Assembly (NCBI RefSeq): GCF_011038655.2
Contig: NZ_CP064954.1
Span: 1,984,001-2,048,000 of the forward strand
DNA length: 64,000 bases
Direction: 5' to 3'
DNA from: Corynebacterium lizhenjunii
GTDB lineage: Bacteria; Actinomycetota; Actinomycetes; Mycobacteriales; Mycobacteriaceae
Part shown: one piece after another, positions 37,682 to 46,776 of the stretch
How the letters are laid out: every line of letters begins with the position of its first letter
Numbering within the stretch: position 1 is the first letter of the stretch
The notes under the pieces: generated by a model
Databases searched by the model: none
What the model was told of the DNA's origin: nothing
What the model saw: the letters and a program-made list of their open reading frames with translations, nothing else
Position numbers and translations under genes: made by a program

Positions 37682-39316
37682 ATGTTCTCAACGTTGTTGG
37701 TTGGATTTCTCGGTGGCTTAATCACCGGTATTTCCCCCTGCATTTTGCCCATCTTGCCCTTGGTGCTGGCCGTTAGTGGTAATGGCGGGCGCTCGCGTCC
37801 CTGGCTGGTGGTCGGCGGTTTGGTCACCAGTTTCACGGTGGCCACGCTCTTTGCCACCACTGTGCTCAATGCCCTGCACCTACCGGGTGACCTGGTGTGG
37901 AAGGTGGGCATCGGGCTGCTGGTGCTTGTGGGCTTGGGCATGATGTTCCCCAAGTTCCAAGAGATCTTGGAGTGGCCCTTCCTCAAGCTGCCGAAGGCCA
38001 CCGGCTTGCAGGCTAAGGCTCGCGATAAGGGCGGCTTTGTGGTGGGCTTGGCGCTTGGCGTGGTCTTTGTGCCCTGTGCCGGGCCGGTGCTGGCTGCTAT
38101 TTCTGTTGCTGGTGCGACCGGCAATATCGACGCCCACATCCTGGTGCTGTGCTTGTCCTTCGCCGTTGGTGTAGCCATTCCCCTGCTGATCTTTGCCCTG
38201 GGTGGCAATGAGGTGGGCAAGCGCGTGGATTTCTTCCAGCGCAATCAGCGCAGTTTCCGCTTTGGGGCCGGGGTCATTGTTATTGCGATGGCTGGGCTAA
38301 TTGCTGTGGGTGCTCCGGCGTGGCTGCAGCAAAAGCTTCCCTCGCTCCAGTTGGACCACAGCGAGGTGCTGAGTACCAGTTCTTCCCAGAACAACACCAA
38401 CAATGGTGCCGAGTCTGCCGATGCCCCCGTGCGTAACGCTGGCACCCCCGTCCCGCAATTCGTGGGTCTGACTGGTTGGTTTAACACCGATGCCCCCGTG
38501 GATCCGCGCACCAATGGCAAAGTCACCCTCATCGATTTTTGGGCCTATGCCTGCATTAACTGCCAGCGCAACAATGTTCACCTGACCAAGATCTATGACC
38601 ACTACAAGGACTACGGCTTTGAAATGGTGGGCATCCACGCCCCCGAGTATGCCTTTGAGCGCGAGGCTGCCAATGTCCAGCGCGCAGCCAAGGAACAGGG
38701 CATTAATTACCCGGTGGCCCAGGATAATGACTTTGCCACCTGGGGGGTGTTTGAAAACCAGTTCTGGCCCGCACACTACCTGGTGGATGCCAATGGTAAC
38801 CTGCGCGAATCCCACCACGGTGAGGGCAACTACGCCGAAACTGAGCAGCTCATCCGCCAGCTGCTGCAAGAACGCGACCCCAATGTAGAACTGCCCGCAC
38901 CTATCGAAGGCGCTGAGGCCTCCACTACCGCTAATCGCAATCCGGAGACCTACCTGGGTACTGCCCGGGCCCGCTACTTTGACAACCCCGGCTACCGCGA
39001 CGGCACCCACACCTTTGACCTAGGTGCCCCTAGGCTGGGCCAGTATTCCCTTGGCGGCACCTGGACCCTGGATAAGCAGCCGATTACCGCTGGCCCCGAT
39101 GCTCACCTGCGCTTGAACTATCACGCCTCCTGGGTCCAGCTGGTGGTCTCTGGCCGCGGCACCGTGACCGCCCACCGTGCCGATGGCAGCACCCGGGAGT
39201 TCCCCGTGCGCGAAGACGGCACCATTGACCTGGTGAAAGAAAAGGACCCCCAAACGGAGATCCTGGACCTGGATATTAGCGAAGGCGTGAGCCTGTACTC
39301 CTTCACCTTCGGCTAG
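37682..39316 (+). CDS. dipZ: DipZ-like CcdA-thioredoxin fusion protein
   Basis: 544 residues. Residues 1-235 are a CcdA membrane domain with redox Cys in GISPC (Cys20) and VPCAGP. Then a Ser/Asn linker, a TlpA-like thioredoxin domain facing outward with active site ACINC, and a C-terminal beta-rich module (~150 residues) typical of mycobacterial DipZ. It moves electrons from cytoplasmic thioredoxin to extracytoplasmic disulfides. In M. tuberculosis dipZ is in the SigK regulon, matching the neighbourhood here. The linker contains a dispersed-word variant (ESADAPV). Confidence 0.9.
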   Translation: MFSTLLVGFLGGLITGISPCILPILPLVLAVSGNGGRSRPWLVVGGLVTSFTVATLFATTVLNALHLPGDLVWKVGIGLLVLVGLGMMFPKFQEILEWPFLKLPKATGLQAKARDKGGFVVGLALGVVFVPCAGPVLAAISVAGATGNIDAHILVLCLSFAVGVAIPLLIFALGGNEVGKRVDFFQRNQRSFRFGAGVIVIAMAGLIAVGAPAWLQQKLPSLQLDHSEVLSTSSSQNNTNNGAESADAPVRNAGTPVPQFVGLTGWFNTDAPVDPRTNGKVTLIDFWAYACINCQRNNVHLTKIYDHYKDYGFEMVGIHAPEYAFEREAANVQRAAKEQGINYPVAQDNDFATWGVFENQFWPAHYLVDANGNLRESHHGEGNYAETEQLIRQLLQERDPNVELPAPIEGAEASTTANRNPETYLGTARARYFDNPGYRDGTHTFDLGAPRLGQYSLGGTWTLDKQPITAGPDAHLRLNYHASWVQLVVSGRGTVTAHRADGSTREFPVREDGTIDLVKEKDPQTEILDLDISEGVSLYSFTFG

Positions 39317-39357
39317 ACCCGCTGCCACACCCACCGGCGCCTGCTCCGGGACTAGCC

Positions 39358-39449
39358 GGGTGCTAGGCCGAAGTTAGGCCGGGTGTTAGGCCGAAGTTAG
39401 GCCGGGTGCTAGGCCGAAGTTAGGCCGGGTGCTAGGCCGAAGTTAGGCC
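39358..39449 (+). repeat. 23-bp tandem repeat
   Basis: Four contiguous 23-bp units beginning GGGTGCTAGGCCGAAG and ending TTAGGCC; units 1, 3 and 4 are identical and unit 2 has one change. Each unit contains two copies of TAGGCC. It sits in the 295-bp spacer between dipZ and metY, where no gene is seen. Confidence 0.92.
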
Positions 39450-39584
39450 GGGGTGCGGGGTGCGTGTACCCCAACTCAACCGTCGCCCTGGCGCCTTCCA
39501 TACCTCTTGGTCTATTTTTATTCATATCCTGAGCTGCCCAAACCCGGAACTAGAGCACCAATTTCCCCCATGGCATACCGCTTG

Positions 39585-39604
39585 GTCTAGTGGTGGTCTA
39601 TTCT
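39585..39604 (+). promoter_or_regulatory. metY promoter with GTCTA repeats
   Basis: A TATTCT -10 box (39599-39604) lies 7 nt before the metY ATG, fitting a leaderless message. GTCTA occurs at 39510, 39585 and 39596; GTCTA is the half-site of the C. glutamicum sulfur regulator McbR (TAGAC-N6-GTCTA), but here the repeats are direct, so McbR control is only a possibility. Confidence 0.35.
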
Positions 39605-39611
39605 ATGGTGC

Positions 39612-40934
39612 ATGCCTACTCATTACGACAACTCCGCCAGCGCCGATTGGTCCCTGGCCACCCGTGCCTTGCACGTGGGCCAAAACCTCGACGGCACCAC
39701 CAACTCCCGCAACGTACCCATTTACCAGACCACGTCTTATGTCTTCGACTCTGCGGAGCACGCCGCTGCCCGCTTTTCCCTGTCGGACCCGGGCCCCATC
39801 TATACCCGCCTGAATAACCCCACCGTGGATGCCCTGGAAAGCCGTATCGCTTCCCTTGAAGGCGGCGTGGCCGCCGTGGCTTTCGCTTCCGGCCAGGCTG
39901 CGGAGACCGCCGCTATTTTGAACCTGGCCTCAGCGGGCGATCACATTGTTACCTCCCCACGCCTCTACGGCGGCACCGCCACCCTGTTTACGGTCACCCT
40001 CAAGCGTCTGGGTATTGACTTTACCCTGGTAGAGAACCCGGATGATCCGCAGTCCTGGCAAGACGCCGTGCGCCCCAACACCAAGGCTTTTTACGGGGAG
40101 ACCTTCGGCAACCCGATTGCCGATGTCCTCGACATCCCCGCCGTCGCCGGCGTCGCCCACGCCAATCAGGTTCCCTTGATTGTCGATAACACCATGGCCA
40201 CCGCCGCCCTGGCCCGCCCGCTGGAGCTCGGCGCGGACATCGTGGTGGCTTCTACCACCAAGTTCTACTCCGGCAACGGCACCTCTATCGGCGGCATCTT
40301 GGTTGATGGCGGCCGCTTCGACTGGACCGTGGAGCGCGATGACGCCCCGGTGTTCCCGTACTTTGTTAATCCCGATCCCGCCTACCATGGCCTTAAGTAC
40401 GCCGACCTGGGCGCACCCGCTTTTGCTATCAAGGCCCGCACGGGCTTGCTGCGCGATACCGGCGCGGCGATTTCCCCTTTCAACGCTTGGCTTACCCTCG
40501 CTGGTCTGGAAACACTCACCCTGCGCGTGGAGCGCCACAATGCCAACGCCCTGGCCGTGGCGGAATTCTTGGATAAGCACCCGCAGGTCACCAAGGTCAA
40601 CTATGCCGGCCTGGAGTCCTCCCCGTACTTTGCTACCAAGGAAAAGTTGGGCTACACCCACACCGGCTCGGTGCTCTCCTTTGACATCGCCGGTGGCAAG
40701 GACGAGGCCTGGGCGTTCATCGACGCCCTGAAGTTGCACTCCAACCTGGCCAATATCGGTGATACCCGCTCGCTGGTGGTCCACCCGGCCACCACTACCC
40801 ACTCCCAGTCGGATGAGGAAGGCCTGCGCGTGGCCGGCATCAGCCAGTCCACCATTCGCCTGTCCGTGGGTATCGAGGCCGTCGAGGACATCATCGCTGA
40901 CCTTGAGGCCGGCTTTACTGCCATTTCCGTCTAA
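39612..40934 (+). CDS. metY: O-acetylhomoserine sulfhydrylase
   Basis: 440 residues of the Cys/Met metabolism PLP family: YTRLNNPTVDALESRIASLEGG, and the PLP lysine (about 217) in VASTTKFYSGNG. The length and the long insert after this site are typical of MetY rather than MetB. It makes homocysteine from O-acetylhomoserine and sulfide. metX follows 36 nt downstream and provides the substrate. Confidence 0.94.
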   Translation: MPTHYDNSASADWSLATRALHVGQNLDGTTNSRNVPIYQTTSYVFDSAEHAAARFSLSDPGPIYTRLNNPTVDALESRIASLEGGVAAVAFASGQAAETAAILNLASAGDHIVTSPRLYGGTATLFTVTLKRLGIDFTLVENPDDPQSWQDAVRPNTKAFYGETFGNPIADVLDIPAVAGVAHANQVPLIVDNTMATAALARPLELGADIVVASTTKFYSGNGTSIGGILVDGGRFDWTVERDDAPVFPYFVNPDPAYHGLKYADLGAPAFAIKARTGLLRDTGAAISPFNAWLTLAGLETLTLRVERHNANALAVAEFLDKHPQVTKVNYAGLESSPYFATKEKLGYTHTGSVLSFDIAGGKDEAWAFIDALKLHSNLANIGDTRSLVVHPATTTHSQSDEEGLRVAGISQSTIRLSVGIEAVEDIIADLEAGFTAISV

Positions 40935-40970
40935 GGGTCCCTAACGCCACACACCAGAGGTAGTTCTTTC

Positions 40971-42125
40971 GTGACCAACTCCGTACCACCACTCGCCCTG
41001 GAAGCCGAGCTTGCCTTCGTGCCCATTGGCACGCTGCGCACGGAAGCCGGCGCGGACATCACCGACGTCACCATTGCCTATCAGCATTGGGGCACCTTTC
41101 GCGGGGATCCGCACGGTGCCAATAACATCATCCTGGTTGAGCACGCCTTGACTGGCGATTCCGATGCCGCCGACTGGTGGTGCGAGGTCATCGGCCCCGG
41201 CAAGGCCTTGGACACCAACACTTGGTGTGTTATTTCCACCAACGTTCTGGGCGGCTGCAAGGGCTCCACTGGCCCGGCCAGCACGCACCCGGACGGTCAA
41301 CCCTGGGGTTCACGCTTCCCGGCTATCTCCATCCGCGATCAAGTCGCTGCAGAGCACGCCTTCCTCCAAGAACTAGGCATTGAGCGCGTCCACGCCGTCA
41401 TCGGCGGCTCCATGGGCGGTGCCCGCACCCTGGAGTGGACCTTGATGTACCCGGAGGCTGTGTCTACCGCCTGCGTCATCGCGGTCTCCGCGAGGGCTTC
41501 CGGCTGGCAGATCGGCATCCAGTCCGCTCAAATCTCTGCGATTGTCCGCGATGTTAATTGGCACGGCGGGGATTACTACACCACCGGCACCACCCCGGTG
41601 GACGGCCTGGCGGCCGCCCGGCGTATTGCTCACCTGACGTACCGTGGCGAGCAAGAAATCGACGAGCGCTTTGGCTCCCAAGCCCAGCGCGGCGAAAATC
41701 CCCTGGGCGCCTTCCGCCGCGATGATCAGCGCTTTGCCGTCAACTCCTATTTGGAGTACCAGGGACTCAAGCTCACTCAGCGCTTCGATGCCGGCTCCTA
41801 TGTCACCTTGACGGAGGCTCTTAACCGCCACGACATCGGACGCGGCCGCGGCGGCCTGATCAAGGCCCTAGCCAGCAGCGAGGTCCCCACCATGGTCGTC
41901 GGCGTGGACACGGACATTTTGTACCCTTACCACCAGCAGGAACACCTCTCCCGCAACTTGGGCAACCTGCTGGCCATGGCCAAGATTGTCTCCCCCGTGG
42001 GTCATGATGCCTTCCTCACCGAAGCCCGCCAGATGGACCGCATCCTGCGCAACTTCATCACGCTTTCCACCCCGGACGGCCTCGAGCTGGGCACGGCCTA
42101 CATCGGCGACGAGTACTACATCTAA
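40971..42125 (+). CDS. metX: Homoserine O-acetyltransferase
   Basis: 384 residues with the alpha/beta-hydrolase fold of MetX. Nucleophile Ser147 in GGSMGGARTLEW, Asp in GVDTDILYP and His in PVGHDAFL form the triad. ALTGDS and WGSRFPAISIRDQV are family signatures. It acetylates homoserine, the first committed step to methionine. The start is a GTG (40971); no ATG fits the conserved N-terminus. Confidence 0.94.
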   Translation: MTNSVPPLALEAELAFVPIGTLRTEAGADITDVTIAYQHWGTFRGDPHGANNIILVEHALTGDSDAADWWCEVIGPGKALDTNTWCVISTNVLGGCKGSTGPASTHPDGQPWGSRFPAISIRDQVAAEHAFLQELGIERVHAVIGGSMGGARTLEWTLMYPEAVSTACVIAVSARASGWQIGIQSAQISAIVRDVNWHGGDYYTTGTTPVDGLAAARRIAHLTYRGEQEIDERFGSQAQRGENPLGAFRRDDQRFAVNSYLEYQGLKLTQRFDAGSYVTLTEALNRHDIGRGRGGLIKALASSEVPTMVVGVDTDILYPYHQQEHLSRNLGNLLAMAKIVSPVGHDAFLTEARQMDRILRNFITLSTPDGLELGTAYIGDEYYI

Positions 42126-42184
42126 CCCACCCCCAGCTCACCAGCGCGTCCAGCTTGCCGATGCTCAAAAGTTATTTCCATGGC

Positions 42185-42481
42185 TCAGTCATCCAAGAGA
42201 GCATCGATACCGCGTTCCGGATCGTAAGGGATCCCATCATCGTCAATTTCGCCCGCTAGGATCGCCTCGGTGTGTGCGATTGCTTTCCGGGTAATCTCGT
42301 TCGGAATGCGATGCAGAGCTGGTTGAATGGGTAAGCCTTGTTCACGTATAGCCTGCTTTAAAAACATATTTAGAGCTGTGGAAATATCCAGCCCTAGAAC
42401 CCGAAATAGCTCTTCTGCTTGGGCCTTCGTGTCCGCATCCGTACGGAAATTGATCTTGACAGTATGTGCAGCACTGTTCAT
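42185..42481 (-). CDS. RelB/DinJ-type antitoxin, without visible toxin
   Basis: 98 residues. The first half is a ribbon-helix-helix of the RelB/DinJ kind (VKINFRTDADTKAQAEEL, LGLDISTALNMFLKQAI), the second an acidic toxin-binding tail (EIDDDGIPYDPERGIDALLDD). Such proteins bind DNA and neutralise RelE/YafQ mRNA interferases. No toxin gene follows: only 59 bp separate its stop from the end of metX. It is either an orphan or a regulator of something elsewhere. Base composition is lower in GC than its neighbours, suggesting acquisition. Confidence 0.85.
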   Translation of the reverse strand: MNSAAHTVKINFRTDADTKAQAEELFRVLGLDISTALNMFLKQAIREQGLPIQPALHRIPNEITRKAIAHTEAILAGEIDDDGIPYDPERGIDALLDD

Positions 42482-42652
42482 TTCAGCGCCTCCTCAGATA
42501 GTCCACTGTAGGGGCATTTTACGCCAGATCCGCCTCACAAGCACCCGCGCTGGAAAAGGCTTGAATAATGATGATCACCCCTGAACTTGAGACTTTGAGA
42601 GAATTAGCCTATCCGTTAAATAAACCATCAGTTAATGACTAGGGAGTGAATG

Positions 42653-44344
42653 ATGGCAGCCGAAAGCAGACAACTCGACGCCAAGGAGATCAGCGTTGGA
42701 AGGTTGCTCAACGTTGGTGACTATGAGTTCGTTATCCCCGAGTATCAGCGCCCCTATGCCTGGGGCACTGAGGAGTCCCTGCAGCTTCTTGCGGACCTGG
42801 TAGATGCGCTTGATCGGGACACGGACGAGCCATACTTCCTCGGCTCCATTGTCCTTGTCAAAGCCCCCAACAGTCCCCGGGCTGAGGTCATCGATGGCCA
42901 ACAGCGACTCACCACCCTGACTCTGTTGCTTGCGCTCCTACGCGACCTGACTTCCAACGAGGATCTGCGTAGGGACATTCACAGGCTCATCGAAGAACCG
43001 GCAGTGGACTGGGAAGACAAGCCAGCCTGCCCGCGTCTGGCTTTGCGTCCACGCGACAACCAGTTTTTCTTCAATCACGTGCAGAAGGAGGGCAGCACCT
43101 TTAAGCTGGTGGGCCTGAGCGACAACGTTCCGCAGACCGATGCCCAGCGTGGGCTGCGCGATAACGCCAAGGCTCTGCACAAAGAATTGGAGCAGTTTAC
43201 CCCGGAGCTTCGCAAGGACCTCTTTCGCCTCATCGCACGCCGAGCTTTCCTGGTTGTTGTCTCCACCCCAGACTTGAACAGCGCATATCGCATTTTCTCG
43301 GTGATGAACGCTCGCGGCCTGCCGTTGTCACCGCAGGATATCTTTAAGTCCCAGGTCATTGGCGCGATACCCGAACAAGACAAGCAGCACTACGCCAACC
43401 GGTGGGAAGAACTTGAAGAAGTCCTAGGCCGTGATGAGTTCGGAGACCTGTTCCTTTATCTCCGCGCGATCAAGACCCAAACTCGCGGCGTAAAAAGCCT
43501 CCTGCAAGAGTTCCCGGAACAAGTCCTAGCTGGCTACCTGCCGGACAATGGCAGTGGGTTCATCCAAGAAGTTCTGGAACCCTACGCGAAGGCCGACATC
43601 CGGTTGAATACCCAGGATTTCCAGGGTGCGGATCCCCACTGGAACCAGGTCAACAATTGGCTCAAGATTTTGACTCGACTCGACAACGATGACTGGCGGC
43701 CCCCAGCGTTGTGGGCAATCACCGAACATGGTGAGGACCCGGAGTTCCTGGTTGCCTTCTTGGCTAAGCTTGAACGCCTCGCAGCCAGTATGCTTGTCCG
43801 GAGGGTCTACGCAACACCCCGACAACAGCGCTACATGGAGTTACTCAAGCAACTCGCTGATGGCCACGGGCTCAACTCGACCGCATTCAATCTCAGCGAC
43901 ACCGAACGGCGTGACACTGTGACAGGCCTCGACGGGGACATTTACCTCGCCCCGCGAGTGTACAAATATGTGCTGCTGCGCCTGGACTCCGTGCTCGCCG
44001 ACACCCCGGGGGCTTCCTACGACCACGGAATCATATCGGTCGAGCACGTCCTACCGCAGAGCATCGCGCCAGATAGCCAGTGGGCCAAGGACTTCACGCC
44101 GGAAGAGGCTACAACGTGGACCCACCGCCTGGGCAACCTCCTACTGCTTAACCGCCGGAAAAACTCGAGTGCCAGCAATTATGACTTCGACGTCAAGAAG
44201 GAAAAGTACTTTAGGTCCGGGAAAGGTGTTGCGGTCTTTGCGCTGACCACGCAGGTGCTCGCCGAAGACGTGTGGACCCCCGAAGTCATCGAGCGGCGCC
44301 AGGCCAGCCTCCTGGCAATCCTGACCAAGCAGTGGCAGCTCTAG
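42653..44344 (+). CDS. DUF262/DUF1524 protein, GmrSD-like restriction factor
   Basis: 563 residues. The N-terminal DUF262 domain has the ParB/Srx-like motif VIDGQQRLTTL (about residue 82) and YQRPYAW; the C-terminal DUF1524 domain has an HNH-type site EHVLPQS followed by HRLGNLLLLNRRKN and SNYDFDVKK. Fused proteins of this layout include type IV enzymes that use nucleotide hydrolysis to cut modified phage DNA. Start 42653 has GGGAG 6 nt upstream; 42650 is too close. The gene stands alone next to an orphan antitoxin, in an apparent accessory insertion. Confidence 0.88.
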   Translation: MAAESRQLDAKEISVGRLLNVGDYEFVIPEYQRPYAWGTEESLQLLADLVDALDRDTDEPYFLGSIVLVKAPNSPRAEVIDGQQRLTTLTLLLALLRDLTSNEDLRRDIHRLIEEPAVDWEDKPACPRLALRPRDNQFFFNHVQKEGSTFKLVGLSDNVPQTDAQRGLRDNAKALHKELEQFTPELRKDLFRLIARRAFLVVVSTPDLNSAYRIFSVMNARGLPLSPQDIFKSQVIGAIPEQDKQHYANRWEELEEVLGRDEFGDLFLYLRAIKTQTRGVKSLLQEFPEQVLAGYLPDNGSGFIQEVLEPYAKADIRLNTQDFQGADPHWNQVNNWLKILTRLDNDDWRPPALWAITEHGEDPEFLVAFLAKLERLAASMLVRRVYATPRQQRYMELLKQLADGHGLNSTAFNLSDTERRDTVTGLDGDIYLAPRVYKYVLLRLDSVLADTPGASYDHGIISVEHVLPQSIAPDSQWAKDFTPEEATTWTHRLGNLLLLNRRKNSSASNYDFDVKKEKYFRSGKGVAVFALTTQVLAEDVWTPEVIERRQASLLAILTKQWQL

Positions 44345-44379
44345 CTCGGTACGGGCACGTGACACTGTTACCGGCGACC

Positions 44380-45153
44380 CTAGTCGATGTCAGCCAGCAG
44401 GGCCTCTAGGCCCAGACGGAAGGGGGTGTCGGCGAAGGGGTTTCCCCCGCCGTCGGGCCCGGAAACGGGGCCGGAGCCTGCTGAGGCAGAAGCGGCTGAG
44501 GCGAAGCGGGAGCCTGCCGAGGCGAAGCCGGAGCCTGCCGAGGCGGAGCCGACGGGGGCATCGGCAGAGACGGCGGAGTCGGCGACGAAGGCCGCGCGGG
44601 CGGCGGCAAAGGTATGGGTGGACACGGGGCCGCCGGAGGGCAGGTCGAAGATGTTGGCGGGGGCGTGGGCATCGTAGGAACTGCCGTAGATGAAGGACTC
44701 CAGGGCGATAATACGGGGGATTATGCGCGCCTGGGGCTCGCCGGCGGCGACGAGGACGCGGGCGACGAGCTCGTACATCTCCTGGGTGGCAGGCGCGCCG
44801 GAGATGGGGGTGGTGGCAATGACTTCCACCAGGGGCGCGTGGAGGGCAAAGACATCGCGATAGGAGCGCGCCCACGTGCGCAAGGCGGTACCGGGGCTGA
44901 GTTCACCGGCCAGGGCGGCACGCAAAGCGGCGGTGTCTACCTGGGCCATCACGGCGTCTTGGACCAGGGCCAGGAGGTCATCTTTGCCGTGGACGTGATT
45001 GTAGAGAGCGCTGGGACCTACCCCAATCTCACGGGCAACGCGGGCCATGGTCAGCTTTTCATACCCCTGCACCCCCACAATTTTCAGCGCGGCGGAAGAA
45101 ATTTTTTCGCGCGTGACCAGTGCTTTTGTGGGCCTGCCTTTGCTTCTCTCCAA
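44380..45153 (-). CDS. TetR family regulator, divergent from putrescine oxidase
   Basis: 257 residues. N-terminal TetR helix-turn-helix (REKISSAALKIVGVQGYEKL, ARVAREIGVGPSALYNHVHGKDDLL, residues 14-65) and a helical ligand domain. The C-terminal ~70 residues include a disordered Ala/Ser/Gly stretch (ASAGSGFASAGSRFASA) made of short DNA repeats that holds a dispersed-word core at 44557. It very likely represses puo and possibly itself through the palindrome at 45211; the inducer may be putrescine or an intermediate (inference). Confidence 0.88.
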   Translation of the reverse strand: MERSKGRPTKALVTREKISSAALKIVGVQGYEKLTMARVAREIGVGPSALYNHVHGKDDLLALVQDAVMAQVDTAALRAALAGELSPGTALRTWARSYRDVFALHAPLVEVIATTPISGAPATQEMYELVARVLVAAGEPQARIIPRIIALESFIYGSSYDAHAPANIFDLPSGGPVSTHTFAAARAAFVADSAVSADAPVGSASAGSGFASAGSRFASAASASAGSGPVSGPDGGGNPFADTPFRLGLEALLADID

Positions 45154-45210
45154 TTTTTTCGCCTTTCACTCTTTTCGTATCGCCATCCATTCGGTAAAGT
45201 GTCCCACAAC

Positions 45211-45235
45211 ACAAAATGAATGCCATTCATTTTGT
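45211..45235. promoter_or_regulatory. Palindromic TetR operator
   Basis: ACAAAATGAATG and CATTCATTTTGT are perfect 12-bp arms separated by a single C. It lies between the divergent tetR and puo genes, 36 nt before the puo ATG, over the likely promoter. A 25-bp perfect palindrome in such GC-rich DNA is a strong operator candidate. Confidence 0.8.
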
Positions 45236-45270
45236 CGCACTGTTCCACTAGCAAGGAGAGTATTCCAGCC

Positions 45271-46773
45271 ATGTCTAGCTTCACCAATTCCACAAACCCG
45301 GTTATCGAACGCGACGTCGTCGTCATCGGTGCCGGCCCCTCCGGCCTCATGGCCGCGCGCACCCTCAAGAACAAGGGCCTATCAGTGGCCGTGCTCGAAG
45401 CCCGCGACCGCGTGGGCGGACGCACCTGGAGCGGCAAGGTCAAAGACGCCGCCGGCGTGGAGCACTTTGTCGAACTCGGCGGCCAGTGGATTTCCCCGGA
45501 CCAAACCCGCCTGCTGGAGCTAGTAGACGAGCTCGGCTTGGAGACCTTCCAGCGCTACCGTGAAGGCAAGTCCATCTACGTCTCCCCCGACGGCACCCGC
45601 CACGAATATGAGGGCACCACCTTCCCGGCCTCCGACAAGACCATCGCGGAAATGGAGCGGCTGATTTCCATCATGGACCAGCTGGCTGCGGAGATGGACC
45701 CCGCCAACCCGTGGGCTCACCCCCGCGCGCAAGAATTGGACTCCATTTCCTTCCGCAAGTGGCTAGAGCAGCTTTCCGATGACGCCGAGGCCATCGACAA
45801 CGTTTCCATCTATGTGGCATCCGGCATGCTAACCAAGCCCTCTTATGCCTTCTCGACGCTGCAGGCGGTGCTGATGGCGGCATCGGCAGGCTCTTTTAGC
45901 AACCTGGTGGACGAGGACTTCATCCTGGACCGCCGCGTGGTAGGCGGCATGCAGCGCGTGTCGCTGACCTTGGCAGAGGAGCTGGGCGAGGACGTCTTCT
46001 TGGGCACCCCCGTGCGCGAGCTGCACTGGGCTCAGGTGGATCCCGCCACTGCAGACGAGCTCAACAACGTCAAGGCTGACGTGCGCAACGGCGTCGAGGG
46101 CAACGGCCAGCCAGGCGAGGTCGTGGCCTACTCCGACCAGGTCACCGTCAAAGCCCGCTACGCCGTGCTGGCCGTGCCGCCAAACCTGTACAACCGCATC
46201 TCCTTTGTCCCGCCCATGCCGCGCGACCAGCTCATTGCCCACCAGCACATCTCCATGGGGCTGGTGATCAAGGTCCATGCCATCTATGACACGCCATTCT
46301 GGCGCGAAGAGGGCCTCTCCGGCACCGGTTTTGGTGGCGGGCGCCTGGTCCAAGAGGTCTACGACAACACCAACTACGGCAAGAACTTCGCGCATTCCCG
46401 CGAGGGCGAGGAAGACACCTACGGCACCCTGGTGGGCTTTGTCTCCGACGTCTACGCCGAGCAAATGTGGCACCTGCCGGAAGAAGAGCGCAAAGAGCGC
46501 ATCCTCGACGCCATGGCGGACTACCTGGGCCCGAAGACCAAGGAACCCATCGCCTTCTACCTGTCTGACATGGCCGCCGAAGAATGGACCCGCGGCGCGT
46601 ACGCCACCTCCTATGATCTGGGCGGGCTCTCACGCTGGGGCCACCTGCAAAACCAGCCCACCGGGCCTATCTACTACGCGTGCTCCGATATTGCCGCCGA
46701 AGGCTACCAGCATGTTGATGGCGCCATCCGCCAAGGCGAGATGGCAGCCCTGGCTATCGCAGAGAAGGGCTAG
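45271..46773 (+). CDS. puo: Putrescine oxidase (flavin amine oxidase)
   Basis: 500 residues. Dinucleotide motif VIGAGPSGLMAAR (Gly20-x-Gly22-x-x-Gly25), then EARDRVGGRTWS and the amine-oxidase body ELGGQWISPDQTRLLEL; the FAD tail YYACSDIAAEGYQHVDGAIRQGE is intact. It is closest in my recollection to the putrescine oxidases of Rhodococcus and Micrococcus, which oxidise putrescine to 4-aminobutanal with H2O2 release. ATG 45271 has AAGGAG 12 nt upstream. Next gene starts 3 nt after the stop. Confidence 0.87.
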   Translation: MSSFTNSTNPVIERDVVVIGAGPSGLMAARTLKNKGLSVAVLEARDRVGGRTWSGKVKDAAGVEHFVELGGQWISPDQTRLLELVDELGLETFQRYREGKSIYVSPDGTRHEYEGTTFPASDKTIAEMERLISIMDQLAAEMDPANPWAHPRAQELDSISFRKWLEQLSDDAEAIDNVSIYVASGMLTKPSYAFSTLQAVLMAASAGSFSNLVDEDFILDRRVVGGMQRVSLTLAEELGEDVFLGTPVRELHWAQVDPATADELNNVKADVRNGVEGNGQPGEVVAYSDQVTVKARYAVLAVPPNLYNRISFVPPMPRDQLIAHQHISMGLVIKVHAIYDTPFWREEGLSGTGFGGGRLVQEVYDNTNYGKNFAHSREGEEDTYGTLVGFVSDVYAEQMWHLPEEERKERILDAMADYLGPKTKEPIAFYLSDMAAEEWTRGAYATSYDLGGLSRWGHLQNQPTGPIYYACSDIAAEGYQHVDGAIRQGEMAALAIAEKG

Positions 46774-46776
46774 GCC

